64,000 nucleotides of DNA from Holacanthus passer (lineage: Eukaryota; Chordata; Actinopteri; Pomacanthidae): NCBI GenBank assembly GCA_025331565.1, contig JAFREQ010000034.1, forward strand, positions 744,001 through 808,000, written 5' to 3'. This document shows positions 26,670-39,001 of this stretch, piece after piece. Below the pieces are notes generated by a model that saw nothing but the letters and a program-made list of their open reading frames with translations, was not told the origin of the DNA and searched no databases. Positions within the stretch are counted from its first letter, which is position 1, and every line of letters starts with the position of its first letter. Both the position numbers and the translations under genes were made by a program.

Positions 26670-26859
26670 GGGGGTGCACCGTTCCTGGAAGTACTGCAAT
26701 ACCAGGTCGATGCGTGGAGTGGACGGAGCAAGCCCCTATTCCATCTCCCTGTTCCAAAAATCAATTTAATATATGGTCCCCGGGTAGGGGACGTATCAGA
26801 TATTAAACTGATAAGAACAGATACTACACTTGATCTTAGCCAAAAGGCCGAGAAGCGAT
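26670..26859 (-). ncRNA. U2 spliceosomal snRNA gene
   Basis: Read on the minus strand, the RNA starts ATCGCTTCTCGGCCTTTTGG at 26859. It contains the branch-point-recognition GTAGTA (complement of 26822-26827), the loop segment CCCCTACCCGGGGACC, the Sm site ATTTTTGG (complement of 26754-26761) and the 3' stem-loops ending CGGTGCACCCCC near 26670. It is about 190 nt, the expected size, with no mismatch in the motifs I could check. U2 pairs with the intron branch point in the spliceosome. A single copy lies between gtf2h5 and dynlt1. The exact 3' end is uncertain by a few bases. Confidence 0.94.
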
Positions 26860-26891
26860 ACCAGCTCATTGGCACAGTGGGAACCTCATTC

Positions 26892-26915
26892 TCCTCACTG
26901 TGAACCTCACAAACG
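26892..26915 (-). promoter_or_regulatory. Possible proximal sequence element of the U2 gene
   Basis: Vertebrate snRNA genes need a proximal sequence element centred about 55 bases upstream. The minus-strand sequence here (around GGTTCACAGTGAGGAGA) lies 33-56 bases upstream and loosely resembles that element. This is position-based and weak. Confidence 0.3.
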
Positions 26916-27862
26916 GTTCCACAGAAGCTCAAGAACTACAAACAAAATCATAACAAAGTGTAAAAGTGTACTTTGACGATTTCTGCTTTATCGACACACA
27001 AAAGCACATATGATCGAGCATTTTAGTTAGGAACATTGTGAATGAATGCGGGCAAAAGCGATTTCTGGTCACATGATGTGCTTTTGGCCAATAAGGCATC
27101 ACTATGAAGGAGCATTTTAAAATCCCATTTGTAGCTTGAATGGCGGTAGAATCGGTTGTTTCTTTTGAGAAATTATATAACTGAGATTAAGTAGAAGTAT
27201 TTCTAACAACAGGATCGTATGCATGGATGAAAACTTACAAAATACAGAAGTTTAACTTTAATGTGTTCACAAAATAGATTGAGCTCTGTCTCCATCTGGT
27301 GGGGAAACTATGAAGTAAACTGCACTCAGGCTCAAACTTCATCCGCTCAAAAGAAAGTCATAAACTTTACATTGTACTGAAGGACACATTTCAATTTGGC
27401 AACTTAGAGTGCACAAGAATCTGAACAAATGTGTAAAATCAATCAAAATATCACACTTTAGTACAACTGAAGCATCGATATATGAACATCTATGGACCCC
27501 ACAGTGCATCAAACTAGCGGCAGAACTGTTCAACTTCCGACAGTTTTAGTTTTCAAAATAAAAGTCGTAATGGCAACGACATATATGTCTATTTGGAGGA
27601 AAAAATTGTTTTCATGAATAACATTTAAGTAACGTTTAAAAGCAGCCGTTCAAACTGGTATCTCAATTGTAAAATATTTTTAAGTGACAGGAAACATGTT
27701 TCGCTCAAGGACAAACGACAACTGATTCTTGACCGTGAACGCGCACTTCCAGACTGAACTAAATTAAGCAACAATTAAAATGCACTGTGCTTTCAGGAGA
27801 AACTCAACACGTGATATTTAGAGGTAATTAGCAGCAATGGTGGAAGGGAAGTGTCATTTGAG

Positions 27863-27890
27863 TGAATAAAGGTTTATCTTATCTTACCTA
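27863..27890 (+). repeat. LINE/SINE-type 3' tail fragment
   Basis: The segment AATAAAGGTTTATCTTATC resembles the 3' tail of a dispersed fish retroelement. A related piece on the opposite strand lies at 37757-37805. Only the tail is recognisable. Confidence 0.5.
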
Positions 27891-28769
27891 CCTACTATAA
27901 TAACGTCAGTCCAAGTTCGCTGAGGCCGATTAGGCCAATTAGCTAATTAGGTGTGGCCCTTTCCTGCCAGGGCATAATATTTAGTTAACACTAACGTTAA
28001 AGCAAAACGACTCAAATTTCATACTTGCAAATAGCGGGGAAACATTTCCACTTCTACGAACATTTCTCGAACTTTCCGCTAACGTTGCCTCCTGCAACTT
28101 TAGCCAACTTTAGCATATCAGTTAGCCTAGCGTCGCGGTTATACTAGCAACTTAGCACAATTTCAGTTCAGGCAATTTTACACAGTTAAACGTTAAAACT
28201 CTACATTGGCTATCAGACTTGAAGCCTAAACACAGAGAGGAAACATAATAACTGTCGCTATCTTAAAAAAAGCAGCGTTAAAAGCATTAACCGACCTGAA
28301 ATTGTCAAGTAGAGGAAAGAGACTGAGCGGGGACACTTAACGATGGACAGCAAGTGTGAAACTGCGTCAATAACATTGAAGTGGTTCCACAAATTACCAA
28401 CAGGGGGAGCTCATTTCCATCTTTAAGGTTTTTCCTAATAAAAATGTGACATTTATTTATCAAAAACAGTTAAAAATTACACATTCAAATAAAATTTAAT
28501 AACAATGCTCCAGTAAAAACAATGTGATATGAAATTAGGTGACAGGATTTGCTACTTCGTTTGTTGGCCGAAACAGGACTGCTGCAAATTAGAAGTTATT
28601 AAATCAGTCTAATACTGACTGACACAGTGTAAGCTTCAGTGATTAATTTCTTGATCCATTGACAATTGCTTAATGGCAAAACATGTCATTGCAAATATTG
28701 CATGCTTTTTTCTGTTTTGCCGACGTAGCACGGGGAATTTGTATTGAGCATTTATTATGATTTGGGACA

Positions 28770-28794
28770 TTTTATTTTATTTTATTTTATTTTA
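28770..28794. repeat. (TTTTA)n microsatellite
   Basis: About five perfect units of a TTTTA pentanucleotide repeat upstream of dynlt1. Confidence 0.95.
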
Positions 28795-28983
28795 CTTAGT
28801 ATTATATAGAATTTGGTGAACAACTGCGTAGCTCGCTTAAAGTGATGAGCCGATTTGTGATTGAATTTTTCTGAATTATTTTGTTTTTTTGTGCTCAATG
28901 TGAGTTTTCAGTCTGTTCCACAGGCGAACCTTATTATGAAGGATCAACCGGAAGTGTTCTTCCTGCCATCGGAGCCAGTCGCC

Positions 28984-30119
28984 ATGAACGAGGATCAGAC
29001 AGAAGAGGAGGTTTGTTTGATAATTAAAACTAGTTATTGTTTATTTTTGTATCACCTTTAAATACTTAATACTCAAATATTAACACAGATCTCGTATATC
29101 GTTCCTGACGTGTAATTATTTGTCCAGACAGTAACGTCAGCAGGTGAACAGTCCGACATTAAACTGTTTTGTTTCTCTCTAAACAGACTGTGTTTGTCGT
29201 AGAAGACGTGAGTAAAATAATTAAAGAGGTAAGTAAAAGACAGTTTCAACGCATCTCTGTTTATCCTCAAAGTTTAGATGTTATTAGCTCATTGCTAAAG
29301 CTAGTTAGCAGCTTTGTGTTTAGCGACTGTTTGGTTGCTACGGACGCTCCAACATCACTGACTCGTCAATAGGAGTATTTATTGGTGTAAAAACAGCATT
29401 TTATACTATAGAGCATCTTGATTTCTAAATCACATGTATATATGTTGTAGGAAGAGTATTTCAAATTTGGTTAAGCAGCTATTTAGATAACAGACAACAT
29501 TTTGTAGTTTGCTGGTCTCATCTGATGCAGATGGCAAAGTCATGGATTTATATGTAGTTGTATTACAGTGTTAATTTAGAGCTGTTAAAGGATGTGGATG
29601 ACATTGTGTATGCTCATTTAAACATCTCTTTGTTTGGACTGTCTCTGTAGTCAGTAGAAGCAGCCATAGGAGGAAATGCCTACCAGCACAGCAGAGTGAA
29701 CCAGTGGAGCACCAGTGTGGTGGAGCAGAGCCTCAGTCAACTCAGCAAGCTGGGGAAGCCTTTCAAATATATTGGTACATGTGCTGCTGCCTCACTCATA
29801 TTAACAAGTTAAACAAAAATCATCTGAAGCTGGTGTTAAAAGATGTGTTTGTGTTTTCCCTCAGTAACCTGCATCATCATGCAGAAGAATGGAGCAGGTC
29901 TGCAAACAGCCAGCACGTGTTTCTGGGACAACTCGACTGATGGTAAAATAAAACACCTGTTTCATACAAACAGCTTTTAAATGATCTTTGAATGTGTAAA
30001 TGTGGAGGTGATACTGTCACTGAATGTACTGTGTATTACACTCAACAGGAAGCTGTGCAGTGAGATGGGAGAACAAGTCCATGTACTGTATCGTCAATGT
30101 TTTTGGGCTGGCCATCTGA
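28984..30119 (+). CDS. dynlt1: Dynein light chain Tctex-type 1
   Basis: Five coding exons: 28984-29010, 29187-29228, 29651-29774, 29865-29942, 30049-30119. All phases agree, giving 113 residues, the human DYNLT1 length. The start MNEDQTEEE (context GCCATGA) aligns with the human start. The conserved body includes AAIGGNAYQHSRVNQW, SQLSKLGKPFKYIVTC, IIMQKNGAGLQTAS and the end CIVNVFGLAI. The protein is a homodimeric light chain of cytoplasmic dynein 1 that binds the intermediate chain and some cargoes. An in-frame ATG at 28936 would add 16 residues (MKDQPEVFFLPSEPVA); I prefer the downstream start because of length and homology. DYNLT1 lies near SERAC1 and GTF2H5 in human 6q25.3 too. DYNLT3 is the alternative paralogue but fits less well. 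Confidence 0.94.
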
Positions 30120-32224
30120 ACCAACTACTGCAGATACAATTGATGACTGTCTTACATGCTCAACAGCTGTTGCCAACAACATGCCAAGTATCTTTACGTT
30201 GAGCTGGCACCCCTCTGATCCTACATATTTCTGCCAGTACACTATTTGTCATTGCATGTATTTGTTATATATTATTTTCCCAGGGAAAGTCAACTGAGCA
30301 CTCAGGCTGTTTTCCAAGTTCACCTCAAATAGACATTTATTGTCCACTACTGTTGGATACTGAGTTGGACTGATAAAGTTAATTATCTTGATCAAGGGTA
30401 AGAAAAATAGTCATCAACAGTTACTGACAGTAGGAAGACTGTGTGTTCTTAAGGAACATTTTCACACTGTACATTAAATGTCTTGTGAAAGCACTAGCAA
30501 GTATTCAGTACACAGTAGTACTGTGAAGCTGACAAAAGAGCAATGACATTCAGTTGTTGCTTTTTGGAGTCACTTGCAGCCAAATAAATAAGGACCAAAT
30601 GATATGTAAAGCGACCTGTCCACTGACTGTCATATGGTCTCTCATTTATTAACTTTGAATGTATAACTATATAAACTATTGAAAAAACAATCTGTTTCTG
30701 CACTGTTTCTAACATTTATGCTATATTGTACTGGAGGAACATTGTAAAATAAGTTTAACTGAAACAAGCAGCATGTGGGGCTATTTAAATAATAGCAAAT
30801 CTAATACACTATTTTTACCGCACAATAATGGTGTCATGTACAAAGAATTACACGTTTGTCTTAAAAAAGTAAAAATCACAATCATATTTCAGGTTCAGTG
30901 CATTTAGGTAATTTATTTACCACGATAGGCAGCTTAATCTCTTTAAAATATACACGTGATCATTTTACATTTGGGTCAAGTAGTTGTAGCACATTATTAG
31001 TGTTTGCTTTAACTTACTTTACTTTGGCTTACTACAGGTTTGGATTCTTCATGTTAGGAATATAGAGATAAAGACAGGTACTGTAGGTTGTCAGTCACAG
31101 AAAAGTAATGATAACTGTCAGTACATTCCTGTGAGTGAAGCCTCCCACACAGGCCACCTTCAACATGCAATGAGGTTTAATCAAACACATAACTGAAGAC
31201 ACTTGTGTGGTGTGCAGCGACTTTACATGAAGCATACATAAGTCCTGTAGGTTGAAACACAATTATTACATGACCTTCAGCTGCACTATCTACATGCTGC
31301 ACCTTAGATTGTTTGCATGTGATCATCTGTGAGGTGACAGGTAACTGAATAAAAAAGGATCTTTGTTAATGTCCATAAAAACTTTCTAAGCTGTAAAGTT
31401 AAAAACAATTTGTCTAACAAAAGGAAACACAACTTACTTAAAATAGCAACAAACTCTTCTCCTAATTCTTTGGAATGATTGGCTAATAGTGGAGTGCAAT
31501 ATACTGTCCTAACCACAAAATTAAGGATGGTATGTACAGTAGGCTACTTCTTGATTTATCATTAGAATGCAACAAACGATTTCAATTAATTACATCTTAA
31601 TATACACAAGATACTAGATTTTAAAAAGTATTGTGACTGCATTGCAATAAGCTGAATGCAGCTTGGCTACATTGTACTATTGAACAGGGCTAACTTTTGC
31701 GTATTCCGAAATGTATAGCGCACTTGATTAATTGCAGAGAAACTTCAAGCGTGTGGGTTTTTCATATCTAACCTGATAAAAGAAAGCAGTGGCGGCAATA
31801 TGACATTTTGAAGAGACTGATCTGAAGGTTAATCCCTTCAGCAACTTGCTGCTTCATTGCACCCAGAAGCATTGTCATTTTCATTTAGCAGTAAGGCCTG
31901 GTGAAGCCAACCTGGCTGCAATACTCCATCTGTGTTTACACCTTCCACTGACAGTCAGGGGAACACTAAAAACCTTTAAGCTTTTTTGTCAAAGTAAATC
32001 ATGCCTAAATCAGACTCTAATAATTAAATTAAATGGATCATACCAATAAAGCTACTAGTTTTGTTTTCACAGTGAAGGAGTGCGGTCCTGTCAATGAAGA
32101 CTGCAATATCTTAAAAATATAATGAAGTCAAAGAAAGATGGGGGGAGTTGCTCCATCCTTTGTCCAGGCTGATGATTAAACAGGAGAGGTGGAGGAGATG
32201 AAGATGAAGAAGAAGCATCCCTCA
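30120..32224. other. Convergent 3' regions of dynlt1 and the syntaxin gene
   Basis: dynlt1 (+) and the syntaxin-7-like gene (-) converge here, so most of this AT-rich stretch should be their 3' UTRs. AATAAA-like motifs on the plus strand near 30583 and 32045 are possible dynlt1 signals. No coding exon, RNA gene or clear repeat was seen. Confidence 0.5.
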
Positions 32225-35200
32225 TCATCTGACAGCGCCCCAGATGATGAGTCCAATAACAACAGCAGCTATAGCCAACACTATCATCAGGATGCACATC
32301 TTCTTCCGGGAGCTCCGCTGCGGGAGAAAAAAAAGTAAAGATATAATCTGATTTCTAATAAGGAGACAGATTGATTTATGCAGGCTAGCTGATTTGGTTT
32401 GAAGTGACTCACACCCACAGCAGTCACAGCATGAATCAGATCACCTTGTGACTCAGTCTTTTCTGTTATTTTCAGCATTACTCGTCTTTCTCTATGTCTT
32501 CTTTACCAAAAAACTGACTAAAACATGGCTGCACAAGTGTGTCCTTCTGCAGGAGGTGGAGGAGTCATATATGCACACATACCTCACCACCTCAAAGACA
32601 CCTAGAGCCAGCCACTAACCTCTCTAACATTTAGACATCTCAACGCCTCTCCTTGTTCCTTTCTTAATCCCTTCTTTTTCTATCTGCCTTTCCTCCCTGA
32701 GTCGAGTCTTACCTGGTAGTCTGCAGCACGTGCCAGCTGGTGTGTGGCATTCTGGACATTCACATCTGCATTCTCCACATTGGCTTCTATACTGTCTGCA
32801 GGACACACAGCAAACACAACACATTGCACATGCAACAGGGAAGATGGGAGAAGCACATGTGGCACAAATGTGCAAACTTTTCACTGTCTTGATGTGAGTA
32901 GACAGGTCAACACAGAAGATCATTTGAACAAGGTCATATTCTTCATTTATGTTTGTTTGTTTATTATTTATTTAATGTTGTCATTCTCTTTCTCCATATT
33001 GTAATTTTACTATCATTTGGAGTGTTTTTTTTTTGTTTTGTTTTTGGTGAAGTTTTTTCTTATCTTATGGTCTAAGAGAGAGTTACATTAGAAAATCAAT
33101 AACATCTGTTTTTTTCAATATGAAGCACAGCAGTAAATCAAACCTACCCCCTGTTGTCAGTGAGTAGATGGTTCAGTTGTAACATTATAAAAGGAACAGA
33201 CAAGTTATCTACACGCAGGTGACAAAGGCTCACCTATCATGTCTCCCTGCTCATGGACCATCATCCCCAGGTCCTTGAAGATGTCATTGATATCTGTGAT
33301 GTCGGCCTGAATCAAGCAACACAAAGAGAAATGGTTCATGTGAAAGGTGTCAGTCATGTTCATGACTTCATGCTGAACACAAAAACACAGAGCTGAGGAG
33401 ATGCTGTACACATTAGTGGCCATGCTAGAGTAGATGTTTGTACCTCCAACTGCCTGATGGAGGACTCTCTCTCCTGGATCAGCCTCAGGTCTTCTTCAGT
33501 GATGGCCTCAGTCTGAGCCTGCACCTGGGAATCACTGCAGGAACAGATGAAGATGAAATAATAATAGAAGTAAAAATAATAATCACAATAACAGAACAAT
33601 AATAATGATCAGAAATACTGGTCCTACTTAGGGAAAGGAGACACATTTCCAAAGCTGTCTTCAGGCTGCCCACCCTGTTAAAGGAAATTGAGAAATTTAG
33701 ATAAACATACTGTGCTTGTGTGCTTGTTACTGCAAATACACTGTAGAGGACGTTCTTAACTGTGATTATGAGCGCAGCAATGATTCAGTGTGTACAGGGT
33801 GCTATAAAACCTACAGTGTCCATGACCGTAAAAAGATAAGATATCCCTTAATACCTCATTAAATATAATTTGGTTAAGTAACAGCAGGTCAGCTCATTGT
33901 CACAAATATGTGGTGACATAGAGCAAATAAAACTAGTTCCCCAGCCAAGATATGTTCCTTACCCACCATTTAAAGCAGCAAGGAACTGTTCCTGCTTATC
34001 AGCATGAACACAGCAGGTACAGATACTGAGATAAGCAGTGAGGGAACAGAGTTGCCAAGCAAGCCTGCTGTCCTCAGGGAATGGGCATCTAAAATAGTAA
34101 CAATTAAAAGCACTGTCTGTGGCAGGAAGTGAGAGCTGCATCTTGTGAAACTTATCTTATAAACTCTCAGTACAAATAAATACGAACACATAACTTCAGT
34201 AGAGAAACCAACAACATTAAATCTAAAAGATTTGCCTCATTTCATTGGGGTTCAGCCTCCATTACTGTGTTTCCTAAAATCAGTTGTGGTGCGATGCAGC
34301 TTTCAAAGGCTTCTTACCTAAATCTCTTCTTTTAAAGCTTCAATATTGTTATTGGGTTATGCGGCATAGTGGCCAGAAAAATTGGACTTTTGATTAACAG
34401 CATAAAGCAAAATGTAAGCATTATCCATTAGTATATGGTCACTCACTAAAGCATTATTTAATCACTGTCTATTTCGCTGGTCTACAGCCTGGCCTCATGA
34501 CCTTGCAGGTTACTCACCGACACTCTGGAGCTGGCTCTGACTCTGGCCACAAACTCTCTCTCTTTGTCTGCTGCCTGCCGCTGGATCTTTTGGAAGCTGT
34601 TCAGGGTGGCGGAGAAGTCATTCAACAGACGCTCTTTCTGTATCTTTCTCTGCCGCTAAAGCACACACAGAATAAAAATGTTAACAGAAAGGCCACAAAA
34701 AACTTAGTGGTACCAAACTGGTATTAACAAGCAGGGAAATTATGACCTTGAACGGTTCAATCGAGTACCTGATCTGGGCCAACAGGAAGTGAACTGAATG
34801 CCTTCATCAGTCTGTCAGTATCCTTGGCTAGCTGGTTGCCTTGCTGCTGTTTCTGTTGTCTTGTGACCAAAGACAAATATTTTTTAGACGTTTGTGAAAG
34901 TAGAGAAATACTGGGCAGACATTAAGAAAATAGACTGCTGAGAGGAGAAGGAGCAGAGAGTCAGATGTCATGTGATCCTAGTTTTAGTAGAAATGGTAAG
35001 CAGTTGATTAAATTTAAAATGCTATATCACTATTGGCCCAATATATTTTTTTAATGATTGATCACTTGTCGGCATGGGATGATATGAAAATTTCATGTTG
35101 CGATTATCCTGGCCCAAATAACTGCCATTCACGATATTGGAATGCTTAACACTCTTAAAATGGCACTAAAACATACTGGAATTAAGAAACAAATATTTTT

Positions 35201-35870
35201 ATTGCATCATAGATAGGACACACCTTTTTTTAGTGAACATCCTTTTTTAGAAAAAAACAAACTATCAAACAGTTGAGAGAACAGTTTGAGTGGAACAGAC
35301 ACCTTCGTCTGGCAGGTTCTGCAGCCGGGTTGTTCTGTGGTTTGAAATCCATAATCCATTTAGAGTTTTTTTTTCTTTTTTTGTGGAGGATACAATGGTC
35401 AAGTCCAGCCTTCAGCCAGTATTATCTCATCCCTAATCACTTGATAACTTTCAGAGAGACATGATGGTTCCAACTTTTTCTCCACCTGTATTTCTAGATA
35501 CATAGATCTTCACTACAATAAACCAATTACGCAAACCCAACCAAACCCATCACTCACAGCGTGAGTCGTAGCTGGCTGCTGTCCTGCTCTGTTCCCAGCA
35601 GAGAAACTGCTCTCTGCAGCTCCGAGGCTGGTGAGGAAGAAATACATTGGTTATCTGGAATGAAGTATCTCCATGTGTCGACCATGATTCACATACTGGA
35701 GTCAGTAAAGTAGGTGTAATTTGAATGTTGCAGCAGATGATGATGATGATGATGATGACTTCTCCTGTGTGTGTGTGTGTATTACTTAGCAGTGTCAGCT
35801 TCTGGATGTTGGAGCTGATGTTGTTAACCAAAGCACTGGGCTCCTCTGGAATTCCAGCATGGTACGCCAT
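32225..35870 (-). CDS. stx7l: Syntaxin-7-like Qa-SNARE
   Basis: Nine coding exons in transcript order: 35786-35870, 35558-35627, 34769-34859, 34518-34655, 33628-33674, 33444-33534, 33234-33306, 32713-32795, 32225-32317. All phases agree, giving 256 residues (human STX7 261). The start is MAYHAGIPEEPSALV. The N-terminal Habc bundle includes NNISSNIQKL, LLGTEQDSSQLR and RQRKIQKERLLNDFSATL. Next come an acidic linker, ITEEDLRLIQERESSIRQLE and the SNARE helix, with the zero-layer glutamine in HEQGDM. The tail anchor MCILMIVLAIAAVVIGLIIW is followed by GAVR. Such Qa-SNAREs drive late endosome and lysosome fusion. STX7 is the closest remembered relative; STX12 is the alternative. The symbol is a teleost-style guess for the second STX7 copy. 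Confidence 0.88.
35737..35758. repeat. (ATG)n microsatellite in the first coding intron of the syntaxin gene
   Basis: About seven units of a GAT/ATG trinucleotide, followed by a short GT tract, close to the donor of the first coding exon. Confidence 0.9.
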
Positions 35871-37216
35871 GATGAAGAGCTCTGAGGACACACAACAAAC
35901 ATGGTCTGTCACGTCATCACTTTATTCATTCATGAGACAGAGAGCTGGGTTAAACAGAAGCAATAAAAGTGCTACACAATTTGTTCAGGCTTTGTGTAGA
36001 AATCTAAAAACCCTCCATATTCAGCCCATCTTCCCATTTTCTGCTCTGCAAAACATTCCTGCCATAGACACATATAAGGGCGAGACTAAAAGGCCAAAAG
36101 TGACATCCAAACATTACACCCATACATTATTATAATAACATCTCATCCCAAAATGCTGGGAAATAACCTGCTGTTAAAACACCTTCCACTCGTCAATATT
36201 TTTGGATTTGCTCCCAGTCAGCCACATGATCATTAGCGGGGTTGGACACTGATGTGGGACGTTGATTCACAGCTGCTTCATTTCAACTCAAAGGCTGTGG
36301 ATGGGGTGGAGCTCGGGCCTAAGACCTGTCAGGTTCTGCCACAATACACTTAGACAACCATTTCTTCATGGGCCTCACTTTGTGAATAGGGTCGCTGCAA
36401 CATTAAAACCATTGTCTAAAATCCTAATTTCCTATTAATAATAATAATAACAATTCATAGCTGTAAAATATCATTGCACAATATGGCTTAATTGGGACTA
36501 AGGCCTAGTTCACCCAAACCATTACAACAGTCCCATGTAGAGAACACATGTGCTGCATGTTGTCAGCGTACTTGAAGTCTGTCAGTGTTAAAATGCATTT
36601 TCTAATGAGGCATTTGCTCTCGTTTCCTGTGTACAAATCATTATATGTCCCAGGGCTGGGTCAGGAGTGTTTACTACAGACCAGTCACACAGACTTCCTG
36701 AACTATTGACTCTAGAGCAGTGAAACTTTGGCCAGTATGCAAATAAACATCTGCTGCTGAGAAACTATCCAGCCATGTTATTGCAATCGACAGGAATGAA
36801 TCTGATGTTTTGCCCTTAAACTAAATCACTCGTTGTTTGTGCTGTGGTTAAACTTGCTCTACCCTCCCTGTTCAAGTGTGTCTGGAGTTCAGCGAGAAAA
36901 ATGCGGAAATCGAGACGAGCTTTTTCATTAACAAGAAGATGAGGGAGTAAAAGATTATTATTCACTCATGATCCACTTCAACTTGTTTTTGTTCCTATGA
37001 ACTCTATCCCTGTTTTCTCCAACATGCAGCGGGTGCAAAAGTCACAGAGTTCAATCAGAGTCGCAGCACAAATAGTAGATTTCTCTCGAGTGAATACTTT
37101 TATTTTCTTTGTTCCCGAAGAAGAAACAGCGTCTAAAGTTACAGTTTATCGCGCCGATATGTCGGTATTGTTAATCCGTAATGTCCGGCTCGGTCGTGTT
37201 AAAGTTTTGACTTTAC

Positions 37217-37262
37217 CTTGGTGGAGCCTGCTGGAGCTGCGGTGCGTTTCCTGACTCGGTGT
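37217..37262 (-). other. Likely untranslated first exon of the syntaxin gene
   Basis: On the minus strand, CTCCACCAAG is followed by a strong GTAAAG donor at 37216. A matching acceptor, CCTCAG, lies at 35882, eleven bases before the start codon. The transcription start was not located, so the outer boundary is approximate. The intervening 35882-37216 holds no coding exon. Confidence 0.5.
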
Positions 37263-37713
37263 CACTCCCCCATCACATGATGAGCGCAGCCCTGAAGTGA
37301 AAAGCAAGGAAGGAATGCATGAAGAAGCAAACAAGAAGTGAAAGCAAATATTATAACAGCAAGTCTATTTACCTGTTTGTAGTCCCACATGTTGGTTTCA
37401 TTGCATTGAATAGAAGCTGCACGTTCCTACTCGATAAATATAGGATTCAGCTCAGTTTCAGATCTTATTTTTCATCCAAAGACTCATGAAAGTCATGATG
37501 GTCTGTAAAGGTTTGTTTTCAAATCATTTGTCAAAATAGCCATTAAATCCTTTACTTTTAAAAGTATCAATACCACAGTGTGAAAATACTCCATGTGAAG
37601 GGTTTGAATTCAATAACCAACTACGTGATAGTAATAATAATAATAATAACTTTATTTCATTTAGTTTTGCAGTTACAAAGTGCTTTGCAGTAAAAAACAT
37701 ATAATAGTAATAA

Positions 37714-37739
37714 TATAAATATATATATATATATATATA
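37714..37739. repeat. (TA)n microsatellite
   Basis: A TA/AT dinucleotide tract next to AAT-rich sequence. Confidence 0.93.
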
Positions 37740-37756
37740 GCAAATAAGAGCAGAGC

Positions 37757-37805
37757 GTAAAAGATAAGACAAACCTTTATTCGTCCCACAGTGGGGAAAT
37801 TTGCA
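37757..37805 (-). repeat. LINE/SINE-type 3' tail fragment
   Basis: On the minus strand the sequence reads CCCACTGTGGGACGAATAAA followed by GGTTTGTCTTATC. This is a common 3' tail of dispersed fish retroelements. The rest of the element is not recognisable. Confidence 0.5.
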
Positions 37806-38334
37806 AAAATGTAAACAGATAAATTAATTAAAATAATTACTATAATAAAATCAGCTATAAAAAAGGGTCATATGATAAAAGTGAGTCTTAGGAAGACATT
37901 TAAATGAGGATCCTGAATTTGCTTGTCTGACATCTTCAGGCAGGGAGATTCACAGCTGAGGTACTGGAAATGTTTTCTCAAAATTCATTTTAAGGTGCAG
38001 TGTGAAACCTTTGTCTCCCCCTTTTGGCAGGGAGTGTAATTACACAAACTCCACAGCGACACTGACGACATCGCCAAGTCTGCTTCGCCTTTCATCTCTG
38101 GCAAACCGAAAGTGGCCACAGACTATGATGGCCCCCTTTCACAGTGTTGGATTATTAAAGCATTTTATTCTGTTTTTATGACTAACATACATGTAAGAGC
38201 ATTTTAATTTTACACTTCTTCAATGTTGAGCCAAGATTAGATACTTTGGTTTCACTTCTATGTAGATTAGTAGTATAGTAAATCATATCAAATAAGCATG
38301 TGATATGGGTTTTTATAATGTAACCTGGAAAGTG

Positions 38335-38476
38335 TTGTTAAATAAATGTAGTGGAATAAAAAGTACAATATCTTTTCAATTAATTGATATTCAGGAATTT
38401 TACTTGTAATGGAGTATTTTTAGACTGAGGTATTTGTACTTTTAGTTAAACAATCACAGCACGTCTCCCACCACTG
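38335..38476. mobile_element. Truncated hAT-type miniature element
   Basis: AAATGTAGTGGAATAAAAAG at the left resembles the interior of the complete element at 16690-17209. The right end, CCCACCACTG, matches its terminal repeat. The left terminus is missing. Confidence 0.6.
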
Positions 38477-39001
38477 CTGTTTGACATTATTTTAAAACTC
38501 CCATCTCCAACTAAAGGATATTGTCTTCATTAAATGAAGTGGAGTACAAGTACAAAGTTTTAGGATACTGAAGGAAGACTCAAAGCCCTAGTTGACGGCA
38601 GCTGTAAGATTTAAGATGTTCAGTGCAAACAAAAGTTAGGTCTGCAATTTCAAAGAAAGAGTTTGAGAACTTGGTGTCTTGACTTTGCCATTATTATGTG
38701 ATATATATTACTGATGACAGTTCAAGAACAGGATTTTCAAAAAAAGCATAACAATGACAGACAGATGAGGTTTTGTTGACAGTTTATTGGGACACACATA
38801 TTCACGAGAGAGTGACAAGAACAAAGCCGTACAGAGGATTACCTGCTTTGACCTGTAATCTCAAACTGTTGACCTGTTGATCTTCACCCTCCAAATAATG
38901 ACATAACTCACTTTCACTATTGAAAAGAAATGTCAGCTATGTGGTTTTGTGTTAGAAGTGTCTCCCCCTGAGGAATACAAAAGTAATCCTGTGTGACTGA
39001 C

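Larger units (their letters stand above)
26860..28983. other. Spacer between the U2 gene and dynlt1
   Basis: No coding exon is supported. A repeat tail (AATAAAGGTTTATCTTATCTT) sits at about 27863-27890, a CTCF-like core at 27291-27302, and a (TTTTA)n tract at 28770-28794. Relatively CpG-containing sequence at 27900-28350, with GCTAACGTT motifs, looks promoter-like, but I cannot tie it to a gene. The dynlt1 5' UTR should begin near 28900. Confidence 0.5.
37263..39001. other. Spacer with microsatellites and repeat fragments
   Basis: Contains an (AAT)n tract at about 37631-37650, a (TA)n tract at 37714-37739, a retroelement tail at 37757-37805 and a hAT fragment at 38335-38476. The outer border of the leg1 inverted duplication falls near 38698. 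TTTATT at 38783-38788, the complement of AATAAA, is the probable polyadenylation signal of leg1 copy 1. No gene was seen. Confidence 0.6.
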
